A DNA stretch of 64,000 nt from Lactococcus termiticola (GCF_003116835.1 NZ_BFFO01000001.1:205517-269516); one strand, 5' to 3'. Positions 55,480-63,947 are shown, counted from the stretch's first letter. Translations and numbers: made by a program. The notes: generated by a model from the sequence alone, not told the origin.

Positions 55480-55508
55480 ATTCTAACAAAGGCCAAGGGC
55501 AATGTCAA
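55480..55508 (-). promoter_or_regulatory. S10 operon promoter
   Basis: TTGACA (55503-55508), 17 bp with extended TGT, TAGAAT (55480-55485) on the minus strand. Confidence 0.88.
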
Positions 55509-55555
55509 GGGGATGGCCTGAGTTTTTTTCTTTTATTTTGGAATTGTTCTGGGCT

Positions 55556-55703
55556 GGCCCTTCCGCAGGGCTAAAGCCGTCTAGCTGAGGTGGGCCGCGA
55601 GCAGCCTGCTTCGCAGTCTCATCGCTAAATTGTGAGCCCTCCGGTCTCCCAATTTGCCTTATACACCACAGCCAGACGGCTTTAGCCCTGCCTGCTCCAC
55701 TGT
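55556..55703 (-). repeat. family A structured repeat, copy 7
   Basis: Arms AGGGCTAAAGCCGTCT and AGACGGCTTTAGCCCT are perfect over 16 bp and continue with CAGC/GCTG and GGTG/CACC. The minus-strand core has AAGGCAAATTGGGAGACC, GGGCTCACAATTTAGCGATG, AGACTGC and GCTGCTCGCGGCCC. It lies between the recX and S10 promoters. Confidence 0.8.
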
Positions 55704-55739
55704 CCGATAAACAATCACGCCCGTCCCTTGTCTTTATCA

Positions 55740-55748
55740 TGATATAAT
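55740..55748 (+). promoter_or_regulatory. extended -10 promoter of recX, probable leaderless transcript
   Basis: TGATATAAT ends 6 nt before the recX ATG; no Shine-Dalgarno. Confidence 0.65.
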
Positions 55749-55754
55749 AGAAGC

Positions 55755-56579
55755 ATGCCAAAAATTACGGAAATTAAAAAGCTGAAGCGACTTTATAAAG
55801 TGACCTTCTCGGATAGCATTGAGGTCGAAGGGGATTTTTCAGATAAGATTTATCTCTCTGAGGATAGCATTGTCCACTTTTTCTTGTCGGTGGACAGGAG
55901 CTTCACTGAGGATGAGGTCGAGGAATGGTTGAGCTTTGACCAGTTTGCCCGGGGGAAGGCTTTGGCCCTTTATCATTTGGGTTTTAAGGCGAGGACGGCT
56001 CACGAAGTGCGCAAGTACTTGATTGAGCATGAGATTTTGGCCGACTATGCCGACCGGGTGCTGGATCATCTTCAGGAGATTAAAGTCTTAGATGATGAGA
56101 ATTTTGCTGAGAATTTCATTCAGGGCAAAATCAACATGGCCAGCTCTGGGCCCTATCAGATTAAGCAGAAACTCATGCAGAAGGGTATTGCTTCTTCTAC
56201 TATAGATAAGGCACTTGAAAACAGCTTTTCTGAAGAAGAGCAGATTGATGTCGCCTACAAGCTTGCTGAAAAGTATGCCCGCTCTAAGGGAAGCAAGTAT
56301 CCGCTCAAGCAACTTGAAAATAAGATTGTCGAACATCTGATGGGCAAGGGTTTTAATTATAGTGTCGCCAAGATTGCCCTGGAAAGCCTCGAGCTTGAGG
56401 CAGACGAAGAGGAGGAGGCAGACCTCCTTTACCGGGAATTGGATAAGGTAGCCCGACGAATTAGTCGGAACTATGAGGGCTATGAGCTCAAACAGCGGAT
56501 TACTCAAGCCTTGGCCCGCAAGGGCTTCAGCTTTGATGACATCTCTCGGGCCTTACGGGATTATGATTTTGACGCATAA
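55755..56579 (+). CDS. recX: recombination regulator RecX
   Basis: A 274-residue helical-repeat protein that binds RecA filaments and inhibits or modulates their activity. Repeats are visible in LALYHLGFKARTAHEVRKYL, GPYQIKQKLMQKGIASSTID and LKQRITQALARKGFSFDDIS. Length is typical of Gram-positive RecX with extra repeats. The ATG at 55755 lies 6 nt after TGATATAAT, with no ribosome-binding site. It shares a bidirectional terminator with the convergent gntP gene. Confidence 0.92.
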   Translation: MPKITEIKKLKRLYKVTFSDSIEVEGDFSDKIYLSEDSIVHFFLSVDRSFTEDEVEEWLSFDQFARGKALALYHLGFKARTAHEVRKYLIEHEILADYADRVLDHLQEIKVLDDENFAENFIQGKINMASSGPYQIKQKLMQKGIASSTIDKALENSFSEEEQIDVAYKLAEKYARSKGSKYPLKQLENKIVEHLMGKGFNYSVAKIALESLELEADEEEEADLLYRELDKVARRISRNYEGYELKQRITQALARKGFSFDDISRALRDYDFDA

Positions 56580-56580
56580 G

Positions 56581-56612
56581 AAAAAGCTTCCTTCTTAGAG
56601 GGAAGCTTTTTT
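56581..56612. terminator. bidirectional terminator between recX and gntP
   Basis: AAAAAGCTTCC and GGAAGCTTTTT hairpin with T runs on both strands. Confidence 0.9.
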
Positions 56613-56617
56613 CTATA

Positions 56618-58036
56618 TTAATGAATCCAAATGCTCATAATCAGGACCATCGCAAGGCCGACAACGGCAATGATGGTCTCAAGCACGGTCCAGGTCTTCA
56701 GGGTCTGCTTGACATCCAGGTCAAAGTATTCCTTGAACATCCAGAAGCCGGCGTCGTTGACGTGGCTGGCTGCGATAGAGCCTGCACCGATGGCAAGCAC
56801 CATGAGAGCGGCCATGTTAGGCGAGGCAGAGGCAAGGAGGGGCTGTACCAGACCAGCCGCAGTAAGTGCTGCGACCGTCGCAGAACCCAGGGCAATCCGG
56901 AGGATCACCGTGATAATCCAAGCCAGAATCAACGGAGACAGAGATGAGCCCTGGAACAAATCAGCGATTTGACCAGAAATCCCACCGTCAATCAAGACCT
57001 GCTTGAAGGCCGCACCACCACCGATGACCAGGAGGAGCATGGCGATAGACTTGACAGAATCAACAATCGTTTCAGCAATCTCAGTGTTTTGCTTCCGACG
57101 CATCCAGCCCATGGTTACGAGGGCAAAGAGGAGGGAGAGAATCATGGCTGAGACAGGATTCCCGATGAACATGATGACATTCTCAAGAAGGCTGTGAGGA
57201 TAAGTGCTGGTCGTCGTCAGCTTACCAGCTGAGTCAACGCTATTTTTCACGACAGCCGCAAAAGGCTTGCCGTCATTGGCGATGATGGAATAGATGGTTG
57301 AGATAGCCATCAAAATAACCGGCATCAGGGCAGTGATGATAGAAATCCCAAAGCCAGGTGTTTCTTCGAGCTTCCATTCCTTCATTTCCCCAAAGGCGGT
57401 CAGTTTTTTCTTGACTACAAAGGCTTCAGGGACGAATTTCTTGGCCAGGACGGTAAAGATAGGACCGGCCACGATAACAGTCGGAATCGCTGCGATAATC
57501 CCAAAGAGGAGGACGGTCCCAGGATTGGCACCCAGGGCTCCAGAAATCGCAATTGGTGCTGGATGGGGAGGCAGGAAGCCGTGAGTCACGGAAAGACCTG
57601 CCGCCATCGGTACCCCCAGGTAAAGCAGGGGCACAGAAGCCTCAAGGGCGACAGCGAAGACGATAGGAATCAGGAGGACCATCCCAACTTCAAAGAAGAG
57701 GGCAATCCCGATGATGAAGCTGGCCACCATGATGGCCCATTGCATCCGCTTTTTACCAAAGGCGTTAATCAGGGTTTTGGCAATCCGGTAGGCACCACCA
57801 GCGTCAGCAATCAGACGGCCCAGCATGGCCCCAAAACCAAAGACGATGGCCAGCTCGCCGAGCGAGCTCCCAATTCCTTTTTCAATAGAAGCTGGAATTT
57901 GCCCCAGCGGCATACCGAGGCCGAGACCGACCAGGACGGCCGTAAGAATAAGTGCGATGAAGGTGTTCATCTTAAACTTGATAATCATCAAGAGGAGAAA
58001 GAGGACACCTAGGGCGAGAACAATAAAACTTGTCAT
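56618..58036 (-). CDS. gntP: gluconate permease (GntP family)
   Basis: A 472-residue proton symporter with 12-14 membrane segments. GLGLGMPLGQIPASIEKGIG, AVALEASVPLLYLGVPMAAG with HGFLPPHPAP, and NDAGFWMFKEYFDLDVKQTL are family hallmarks. It imports gluconate for phosphorylation by the kinase encoded 15 bp upstream. Last gene of the gnd-gntK-gntP operon. Confidence 0.95.
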   Translation of the reverse strand: MTSFIVLALGVLFLLLMIIKFKMNTFIALILTAVLVGLGLGMPLGQIPASIEKGIGSSLGELAIVFGFGAMLGRLIADAGGAYRIAKTLINAFGKKRMQWAIMVASFIIGIALFFEVGMVLLIPIVFAVALEASVPLLYLGVPMAAGLSVTHGFLPPHPAPIAISGALGANPGTVLLFGIIAAIPTVIVAGPIFTVLAKKFVPEAFVVKKKLTAFGEMKEWKLEETPGFGISIITALMPVILMAISTIYSIIANDGKPFAAVVKNSVDSAGKLTTTSTYPHSLLENVIMFIGNPVSAMILSLLFALVTMGWMRRKQNTEIAETIVDSVKSIAMLLLVIGGGAAFKQVLIDGGISGQIADLFQGSSLSPLILAWIITVILRIALGSATVAALTAAGLVQPLLASASPNMAALMVLAIGAGSIAASHVNDAGFWMFKEYFDLDVKQTLKTWTVLETIIAVVGLAMVLIMSIWIH

Positions 58037-58051
58037 TGTGTTGCTCCTTTA

Positions 58052-59560
58052 TTATTGATTTGAAAGCTTCCGTTGCAGGGCAGCAATATCAGCATATTCT
58101 TCAGAAAAATGACTAGAGAGGCGGAGGTAAATCGGCATCAGAGCTCGGTAGGTCTCGTAGCTTTCTTCATTTGGCATAAAGGTCTGGTTAGAACCCACCA
58201 TGCCTTCGACCGCCTCGAGGCTGTCAATCAAGCCAAGGGCCTTTTGGGCCATGACGGTCGCTGCAAGACAACCTGCCTCTGTACTGTCAGGGACAGTAAT
58301 CGGTTGCTCGAAGATGTCGGACAAGATCTGCGTCCAGAGTTTCGAGCTGGTAAAGCCACCTGTCGCCTGGATCTGCTTGACGTCGCCTGCGACCTCACGG
58401 AGGCTGAGAGCGACCATATAGAGGTTGAACATCACGCCCTCCAGCAGGCTCCGGGCCATGTGACTCCGGGTATGGCCGTAGTTCAGGCCAAAGAATGAAC
58501 CCCGGGCATTGGCATCCCATAAGGGAGCCCGCTCGCCTCCCAGATATGGATGGAAGAGCAGGCCTGCTGCACCCGGACCGACTTCTTTAGCCAGAGCTGT
58601 AATCTCATCAAAGGTCAGCTCGCCGTCAAAGACCTGGTCCCGCAACCAGCGGAAAACGTCTCCGCCAGAATTGACCGGGCCACCGACCACCCAGTGGTCT
58701 TCATCGAGGGCATAGGTAAAGGTCTTGGCCTTGACATCAGTCTCAGGCTTATCAGTCACGACCCGGATGGCCCCAGAGGTCCCGATGGTAATGGCTGCTA
58801 CGCCCGGCCGAATCGCCGCAACACCCAGGTTTGAGAGCGGCCCATCACCAGCACCCCAGACAAAGGGCGTATCTGCAGGAATCCCCATCTTAAAGGCAAA
58901 TTCCTCCTGCATGCCCCGCTCGATTTCATAAGGCGAGACGACTTCAGGCAGTTGCTCCGTCAAAAGGCCAGTGACCTCAAGGGTTTCTGGATCCCAGATT
59001 TTTTCCTTGATATTGAAGAGGCCGGTCCCGGTCGCAATCGAGAGGTCCATCTTCTTGACGCCAAAGAGGCGGTGGAAGATGGCTCCTTTTAGGTCCAGGT
59101 AATGAGCTGCCCGATTAAAGATATAGGGCTTTTCATTTTTCAACCAGAGGCTCTTTGACAGCGGAGCCATGGGATGGGTCGGCGTGCCGGTCTTCCGGTA
59201 GATGTCATAGGCCTTGTTGCTGGCTTTGAGAGCTTCCGTATAATGAACCGCCCGGGTGTCAGCCCAGGTAATCACTCGGGTCAGAGCCTCCCAGTTTTCA
59301 TCATAGGCAATCCAAGAATGCATCTGGGCCGAGAAGCTGACCGCCAGAAGCTCGTCGCCTTCTTCGATGTTGATACAGACCTCACGGACACTGGCCAGGA
59401 CCGCATCAAAGATGTCTTCAAATTCCTCTTCGGCCATGCCTGTCGCATCCCGGTAGAGCTTGTAGGGCTTGGAGCTCGTGGAAACGATTACACCATCTGT
59501 CTTAAATAAAACAGCCTTTGTCGCTGTTGTACCAAGATCCAGTCCAATTAAGTACTGCAT
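58052..59560 (-). CDS. gntK: gluconate kinase (FGGY family)
   Basis: A 502-residue sugar kinase that phosphorylates gluconate to 6-phosphogluconate. The N-terminal ATPase fold begins YLIGLDLGTTATKAVLFKTD; the FGGY signature region GERAPLWDANARGSFFGLNY and the ATP-binding ATGGFTSSKLWTQIL are present. The ATG directly follows the gnd stop codon with an AAGGAG-type site, so the genes are translationally linked. Family and neighbours (gnd, gntP) fix the substrate as gluconate rather than xylulose or glycerol. Confidence 0.94.
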   Translation of the reverse strand: MQYLIGLDLGTTATKAVLFKTDGVIVSTSSKPYKLYRDATGMAEEEFEDIFDAVLASVREVCINIEEGDELLAVSFSAQMHSWIAYDENWEALTRVITWADTRAVHYTEALKASNKAYDIYRKTGTPTHPMAPLSKSLWLKNEKPYIFNRAAHYLDLKGAIFHRLFGVKKMDLSIATGTGLFNIKEKIWDPETLEVTGLLTEQLPEVVSPYEIERGMQEEFAFKMGIPADTPFVWGAGDGPLSNLGVAAIRPGVAAITIGTSGAIRVVTDKPETDVKAKTFTYALDEDHWVVGGPVNSGGDVFRWLRDQVFDGELTFDEITALAKEVGPGAAGLLFHPYLGGERAPLWDANARGSFFGLNYGHTRSHMARSLLEGVMFNLYMVALSLREVAGDVKQIQATGGFTSSKLWTQILSDIFEQPITVPDSTEAGCLAATVMAQKALGLIDSLEAVEGMVGSNQTFMPNEESYETYRALMPIYLRLSSHFSEEYADIAALQRKLSNQ

Positions 59561-60472
59561 TTATTTCTCCTTATGTACGGCGTGGCCACCAAAGCCATTT
59601 CTCAGGGCGGCGACCACCTTGCCGGTCATTGTATCGTCTTGCAGAGAGCGGCTCCGCATCATGAGCGAGAGGGCGATGACGGGAGCAGGGACGTTCAGGT
59701 CCAGACTCTCTTCGACTGTCCACTTGCCTTCGCCTGATGAGTCGACCTTGCCCTTGATTTGTTCCAATTTTGGATCGGCAGCAAACTGCTCTTCAGCCAG
59801 CTCCATCAGCCAGCTACGGATAACAGAGCCGTGATTCCAGAGCTTGGCTACGGCTTCAAAGTCGTAGTCAAATTCTGAGGCCTCGAGAATCTCAAAGCCT
59901 TCAGCAATGGCCTGCATCATGCCGTATTCAATCCCGTTGTGGATCATCTTGAGATAGTGTCCAGAGCCGAGGCGACCGGTATAGAGATAGCCATTTTCTT
60001 GGGCAATGGCCTGGAAAATCGGCTCAACCGCCTTCCAGGCAGTTTCATCATCACCACCAATCATGAAGTTCCCGCCTTGACGGGCCCCTTCCATACCACC
60101 TGAAGTCCCGACGTCCAGGAAGTGAATCCCGGCTTTTTTCAGCAAGTCATTTTGAGCCAGATTGTCCTTGTAGTTGGAGTTTCCGCCATCAATCAAGATG
60201 TCCCCAGCAGAGAGCTTTTCAGCCATGAGCTCGACCGTTAAATTGGTCGGAGCTCCTGCTGGGAGCATCAGCCAAATAATCCGAGGCGTCGGCAGGCTCG
60301 CAATCAGGGCGTCCAGACTGTCATTAGCTGTGACCTTGTCATTGCCATAAGCCTTCGCTTCTGCGACCGCCTCCGCCTTCATGTCAAAGACCGATACTTC
60401 TAAGCCGTTATCCACGGCATTTTTTACCAAATTAAGGCCCATCTTTCCGAGCCCAACCATTGCAAATTGCAT
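59561..60472 (-). CDS. gnd: 6-phosphogluconate dehydrogenase, short type
   Basis: A 303-residue member of the short (about 300-residue) decarboxylating 6-phosphogluconate dehydrogenases, producing ribulose 5-phosphate, CO2 and NAD(P)H. The dinucleotide-binding motif MVGLGKMGLNLVKNAVDNG, the substrate-binding DVGTSGGMEGARQGGNFMIG and catalytic region YLKMIHNGIEYGMMQ are intact. First gene of the operon, transcribed from a consensus promoter divergent from the RpiR regulator. Confidence 0.95.
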   Translation of the reverse strand: MQFAMVGLGKMGLNLVKNAVDNGLEVSVFDMKAEAVAEAKAYGNDKVTANDSLDALIASLPTPRIIWLMLPAGAPTNLTVELMAEKLSAGDILIDGGNSNYKDNLAQNDLLKKAGIHFLDVGTSGGMEGARQGGNFMIGGDDETAWKAVEPIFQAIAQENGYLYTGRLGSGHYLKMIHNGIEYGMMQAIAEGFEILEASEFDYDFEAVAKLWNHGSVIRSWLMELAEEQFAADPKLEQIKGKVDSSGEGKWTVEESLDLNVPAPVIALSLMMRSRSLQDDTMTGKVVAALRNGFGGHAVHKEK

Positions 60473-60512
60473 TTAACGTCCTCTTTCTGAAATCCTTTTC
60501 ATTTATAGCCTT

Positions 60513-60541
60513 ATTATACGAAAGTTTTTTACATTTATCAA
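60513..60541 (-). promoter_or_regulatory. promoter of the gnd-gntK-gntP operon
   Basis: TTGATA (60536-60541), 17 bp, TATAAT (60513-60518) on the minus strand. Confidence 0.8.
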
Positions 60542-60604
60542 AGAATTGAACGCAAAATAATTTCATTTTTTAAGGGGATTTTATAGGCCATGTCTCTTAG
60601 GCTG

Positions 60605-60613
60605 TGCTATAAT
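60605..60613 (+). promoter_or_regulatory. extended -10 promoter of the RpiR-family gene, probable (near-)leaderless transcript
   Basis: TGCTATAAT ends 9 nt before the ATG at 60623; the expected start point leaves a leader of about 2-3 nt. No Shine-Dalgarno. Confidence 0.55.
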
Positions 60614-60622
60614 AATAGATAT

Positions 60623-61477
60623 ATGACCAGTGCACTTATCTCCCACATCAAATCTTACTATGATAATCTCAGCCGGGCTGACCAGCTGATTTCAGATTAT
60701 CTCGTGGCCCATATCGATGAAGTCTCGACCATGACCATCCAGGAAATCGCTGAAAGCTCAGAGGTCTCAACGGCCACCATCTCCCGCTTTGCCAAGAAAA
60801 TCGGCTATGCGAATTTTCAAGAGCTCAAGCTGGCTGCCCACAGCAACCCCAATGACGGGGGCTCCAGCGACTTCTTCAGCGAAATGTCGCCAGAAGATAG
60901 CTTCCAGGAGATTCTTGTCAAAAGCTTTAATAATACGATTGCCAGTCTCAAGTCAACACTTAATCTCCTTGACGAAGACTGTCTGACCGATGCTATGGAC
61001 ATCCTCCTCAAGGCAGAAACCTGTGGCTTCTTTGGCCTCGGTAGCTCCAACGCCGTCGCCCTCATCGCCTACCACAAATTTCTCCGCCTACCCCTGAAGA
61101 CGGTCTACCACCAGGACTTCCACTTCCAGCAGATGTTGGCCGCCAAGCTCGGCGAGCAAGACTGTGCCTTCTTGATTTCCCATACTGGACGCAACAAGGA
61201 CAGTCTAAGATTGTTGAAAATATTAAAAGCACAAGGCGTCAAGGTCATCGCCGTCACTTCTTTTGCCAACTCAGCCCTGGCCAAAGAGGCAGATGTCGCC
61301 CTTATCACGACCTCTGAAGAAGTGAGCTTCCGCCCTGAGGCTGTCACTTCTACAGTCTCCCAAATCAGCCTGATGGACGCGATTTTCATGATTTACGGCA
61401 TGAAGACCTCACGCAAGTCTGAGGCTACACTTCAGGAAATCCGTGACGTCATCAAGGCCACCCGGCTCCAGCACTAA
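60623..61477 (+). CDS. RpiR-family transcriptional regulator of the gluconate operon
   Basis: A 284-residue regulator. The N-terminal helix-turn-helix (about 1-77; MTIQEIAESSEVSTATISRF) is followed by a SIS sugar-phosphate-binding domain (about 110-250; FFGLGSSNAVALIAYHKFLR, ISHTGRNKDSLRLLKILK). It is divergent from gnd and most likely responds to 6-phosphogluconate or gluconate-derived phosphate; whether it activates or represses is not evident. The ATG at 60623 gives the family N terminus; the longer in-frame start at 60590 lies upstream of the promoter. Confidence 0.9.
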   Translation: MTSALISHIKSYYDNLSRADQLISDYLVAHIDEVSTMTIQEIAESSEVSTATISRFAKKIGYANFQELKLAAHSNPNDGGSSDFFSEMSPEDSFQEILVKSFNNTIASLKSTLNLLDEDCLTDAMDILLKAETCGFFGLGSSNAVALIAYHKFLRLPLKTVYHQDFHFQQMLAAKLGEQDCAFLISHTGRNKDSLRLLKILKAQGVKVIAVTSFANSALAKEADVALITTSEEVSFRPEAVTSTVSQISLMDAIFMIYGMKTSRKSEATLQEIRDVIKATRLQH

Positions 61478-61492
61478 TTGCGAGGTTTTATT

Positions 61493-61801
61493 ATGGCATT
61501 TACATCAACCACCGGACGTTACGCCAGCTTTGGCACCGTGTCCAGCATTCCAGGCGAAGTCATCGACAGCTTCTGGTATATCATTGACAATTATCTGAAA
61601 GGGGTCTGGCCACTTGACCCCGTCCTCAACTTTGAGCTCCTCAACCGCTCAGGCCGGCTTTCTATCCGTTTTAGCCAGGACGGCAAACCACTGAAGCTCG
61701 TTATCGACACCAATATCAAGGTCAATCCAAATTGGCCCAACCGCTTCCATGCGGTGGATAATATGGGCCGAGAGACGATTATGACCTCAAGAGAAATCTA
61801 A
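61493..61801 (+). CDS. DUF960 family protein
   Basis: A 102-residue soluble protein of the DUF960 family, found in staphylococci and lactic acid bacteria; function unknown. TTGRYASFGTVSSIPGEVID and WPLDPVLNFELLNRSGRLSI fit the family. The ATG at 61493 follows GAGG. It follows the RpiR gene by 15 bp and may be co-transcribed with it. Confidence 0.8.
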   Translation: MAFTSTTGRYASFGTVSSIPGEVIDSFWYIIDNYLKGVWPLDPVLNFELLNRSGRLSIRFSQDGKPLKLVIDTNIKVNPNWPNRFHAVDNMGRETIMTSREI

Positions 61802-61830
61802 AAACTAGTCCATAGCGGGCTAGTTTTTTT
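61800..61830. terminator. bidirectional terminator
   Basis: AAAACTAG and CTAGTTTT hairpin with flanking A and T runs between convergent genes. Confidence 0.85.
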
Positions 61831-62602
61831 AGAGCTCATAAAAGACGATTTCAGGAGGCACACCAATTCTAATAGGAAGAAAGGTCTGGCCAAGGCCGGA
61901 ATTAACGAAAAGCTGACCTCCTCTTGGAAGCTCGTAGAGGCCTCTGTCATAGGACTTTGATCCATTGTTCTTCATTCTTAATTTACCGATTCTGATCTGG
62001 CCACCATGAGAATGGCCTGCGATAATCAGGTCGAAGTCTCCTGCATGCTTGAGGGAAAGGACCGTGTCTGGCTCGTGAATCATCAAGAGGGAGAAGTCGG
62101 CCGGCTCAGGCTGAATATCAAAGTCGGGCCGGCCTTCTCTGAGATCATCGAGGCCTGAGATTGAAAGGCGATCGTCGATTGTCTGACACGCATTGACCAG
62201 GAGCTGAAAGCCCGACCGCTCTAAGAGCTGGCTGACAAATTTTGAGCCCTGGCCATTCCCCGCAAAGTCATGATTGCCGAGAATGGCCAGCTTACCAAGC
62301 GGGGCTTCAAGGCCTGTCAGCAGGCCTTCTACTTCTTGATAATGTCGCTCGCCCCAGCTGACCTTGTCAAAGAGGTCGCCAGAAAAGAGGATAAGGTCGG
62401 GCTTTTCCTGCTCCAGGACCTTTACAAATTTTCTAAACCGCCGATAAGAAGTATGCCAGGCAAAGTGGGAGTCAGAAAAATGGGCAATTTTCAAGCCCTT
62501 ATCTTCTGATATTTTAATATGTCGGACTTTTTTACGATGGGGCTCAATAAATGCTCCATATAAAAACAGGAGGAAAACAAGGTCGAGGAACAGTCTAATC
62601 AT
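61829..62602 (-). CDS. membrane-anchored calcineurin-like metallophosphoesterase (YkuE/YaeI-like)
   Basis: A 257-residue protein with an N-terminal hydrophobic segment (LFLDLVFLLFLYGAF). The phosphoesterase metal ligands are in AHFSDSHFAWH, LILFSGDLFD, LGNHDF and IIAGHSHGGQIRI. The family hydrolyses phosphodiesters or phospholipid intermediates; the exact substrate is unknown. It is monocistronic, convergent with the DUF960 gene. Confidence 0.88.
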   Translation of the reverse strand: MIRLFLDLVFLLFLYGAFIEPHRKKVRHIKISEDKGLKIAHFSDSHFAWHTSYRRFRKFVKVLEQEKPDLILFSGDLFDKVSWGERHYQEVEGLLTGLEAPLGKLAILGNHDFAGNGQGSKFVSQLLERSGFQLLVNACQTIDDRLSISGLDDLREGRPDFDIQPEPADFSLLMIHEPDTVLSLKHAGDFDLIIAGHSHGGQIRIGKLRMKNNGSKSYDRGLYELPRGGQLFVNSGLGQTFLPIRIGVPPEIVFYEL

Positions 62603-62626
62603 AACCTTTATTTTATCATAAAATCC

Positions 62627-63142
62627 CTAGTCCTTTTGACTTTCATCCGATTCTGGATAAAGAATAGAGAGGATTTTCATCTTGAGCCGATACTTATCTG
62701 CTCGGTGCATAGGAAGGCCAGCCTTCAGTCGTTTCAGGAGGCGGAGATAGGCGGGGGACAGAGCGCTCGCCAACTCAATCTCAATACTTTTATAAACCAG
62801 CTGGTCATCTGGTAAAGGTCCCTTAGCCTTGATCACCTCCTTCAAGTCATCAATATCCAGCTGATAGCCCTGCTCAGAAAGGCGTTTCTGTGCCATGTTC
62901 CGGCGGATTTGATCGATGAGGAGGTGCTGATACTGGACCTTAAAATGAATAAAGAGTTCTTTTCTAGTCAGTGACTCCTGACTCCCGAGGATATTTGACA
63001 GGATGATCCTCCCCTCCTGCAGGTGGTCGTCCAGGTCCCAATCTCTGATATTATAGATATTCCTTGCCTTGAGTATGATCGGCTTCACACAGCTAAAAAG
63101 CTCATCAAACTTGGCTTCTTCTAAAAAATCGTGCTCCTCCAT
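62627..63142 (-). CDS. comX: ComX-like alternative sigma factor (competence)
   Basis: A 171-residue protein resembling the streptococcal/lactococcal competence sigma factor ComX (SigX). A region-2-like segment (WDLDDHLQEGRIILSNILGS, LIDQIRRNMAQKRLSEQ) and a C-terminal region-4-like helical segment (SPAYLRLLKRLKAGLPMHRA) are present. The ATG at 63142 lies downstream of a purine-rich GGGGAGG site. The location beside a tRNA cluster is compatible with comX in relatives, which often adjoins rRNA or tRNA genes. No ComX boxes (TACGAATA) were noticed in this window. Assignment is by pattern, without a search. Confidence 0.65.
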   Translation of the reverse strand: MEEHDFLEEAKFDELFSCVKPIILKARNIYNIRDWDLDDHLQEGRIILSNILGSQESLTRKELFIHFKVQYQHLLIDQIRRNMAQKRLSEQGYQLDIDDLKEVIKAKGPLPDDQLVYKSIEIELASALSPAYLRLLKRLKAGLPMHRADKYRLKMKILSILYPESDESQKD

Positions 63143-63344
63143 CCTCCATTTTCCTCCCCGACTTTGTAGCAATATTATATAACAGGAAAGCCTGGCAGAC
63201 AAGGAATTTGGCCTAGCATGCTAACTATGAAATTCTCTTGAAATCATAAAAAGCCCAGAGCTTTTGTCTGGACTGAAAAGCTAGGGCTAGAACTTTTAGA
63301 ACTAGAAAGCTGACGGCGATTTTTTCTCATTCTTTTGAAAACAT

Positions 63345-63375
63345 AAAAAAACCGGCTTGAATATCAAACCGGTTT
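63345..63375 (-). terminator. terminator of the tRNA cluster
   Basis: AAACCGG and CCGGTTT pair on the minus strand and are followed by a T run, 31 bp past tRNA-Leu. Confidence 0.88.
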
Positions 63376-63405
63376 GACTGAATCTTCGGCATAACGCCTG
63401 TTTGA

Positions 63406-63489
63406 TGCCCGGAGCCGGGGTCGAACCGGCACTCCCTTGCGAGAACCAGATTTTGAGTCTGGCGCGTCTGCCAATTCCGCCATCCGGGC
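63406..63489 (-). tRNA. tRNA-Leu(CAA)
   Basis: Acceptor GCCCGGA/TCCGGGC, anticodon stem CCAGA/TCTGG with loop CTCAAAA, long variable arm, T-arm CCGGTTCGACCCCGG. The 84-nt length is typical of a class II tRNA. Confidence 0.95.
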
Positions 63490-63499
63490 GAATTAGCAA

Positions 63500-63571
63500 C
63501 TGGGGTAGCTGGATTCGAACCAACGCATGAGGGAGTCAAAGTCCCTTGCCTTACCGCTTGGCTATACCCCA
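63500..63571 (-). tRNA. tRNA-Gln(TTG)
   Basis: Acceptor TGGGGTA/TACCCCA, anticodon stem AGGGA/TCCCT with loop CTTTGAC, T-arm GTTGGTTCGAATCCAGC. Confidence 0.94.
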
Positions 63572-63579
63572 ATAAAATA

Positions 63580-63653
63580 GGCGGATGACGAGGATCGAAC
63601 TCGCGCGTGCCGGCGCCACAAGCCGGTGTGTTAACCACTTCACCACATCCGCC
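63580..63653 (-). tRNA. tRNA-His(GTG)
   Basis: Starts GGCGGATGTGGTGAAG with the extra G-1 usual for tRNA-His; anticodon stem CCGGC/GCCGG with loop TTGTGGC. Confidence 0.95.
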
Positions 63654-63683
63654 ATATTAACAAAGATTGCAAGAGCAATCAAA

Positions 63684-63754
63684 CACGGGCAGCAGGAATT
63701 GAACCCACACCAAAGGTTTTGGAGACCTTTGTACTACCTTTATACTATGCCCGT
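63684..63754 (-). tRNA. tRNA-Trp(CCA)
   Basis: Acceptor ACGGGCA/TGCCCGT with discriminator G, anticodon stem AAGGT/ACCTT with loop CTCCAAA. Confidence 0.94.
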
Positions 63755-63759
63755 TACAA

Positions 63760-63840
63760 TGGAAGGGGAGGGATTCGAACCCCCGAACCCGAAGGAGCGG
63801 ATTTACAGTCCGCCGCGTTTAGCCTCTTCGCTACCCTTCC
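63760..63840 (-). tRNA. tRNA-Tyr(GTA)
   Basis: Acceptor GGAAGGG/CCCTTCC, anticodon loop CTGTAAA (GTA), long variable arm TCCTTCGGG, discriminator A. Confidence 0.95.
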
Positions 63841-63874
63841 GTTATTCAATTAAATTGTATTATTTCTAATACAA

Positions 63875-63947
63875 TGGGAGTTGAGGGGTTCGAACCCCCG
63901 ACCCTCTGCTTGTAAGGCAGATGCTCTCCCAGCTGAGCTAAACTCCC
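63875..63947 (-). tRNA. tRNA-Val(TAC)
   Basis: Acceptor GGGAGTT/AACTCCC, D-arm AGCTCAGCTGGGAGAGC, anticodon stem CTGCC/GCAG with loop TTACAAG, T-arm GGGGGTTCGAACCCC. The 53 bases beyond it to the window end hold nothing I can identify. Confidence 0.95.
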
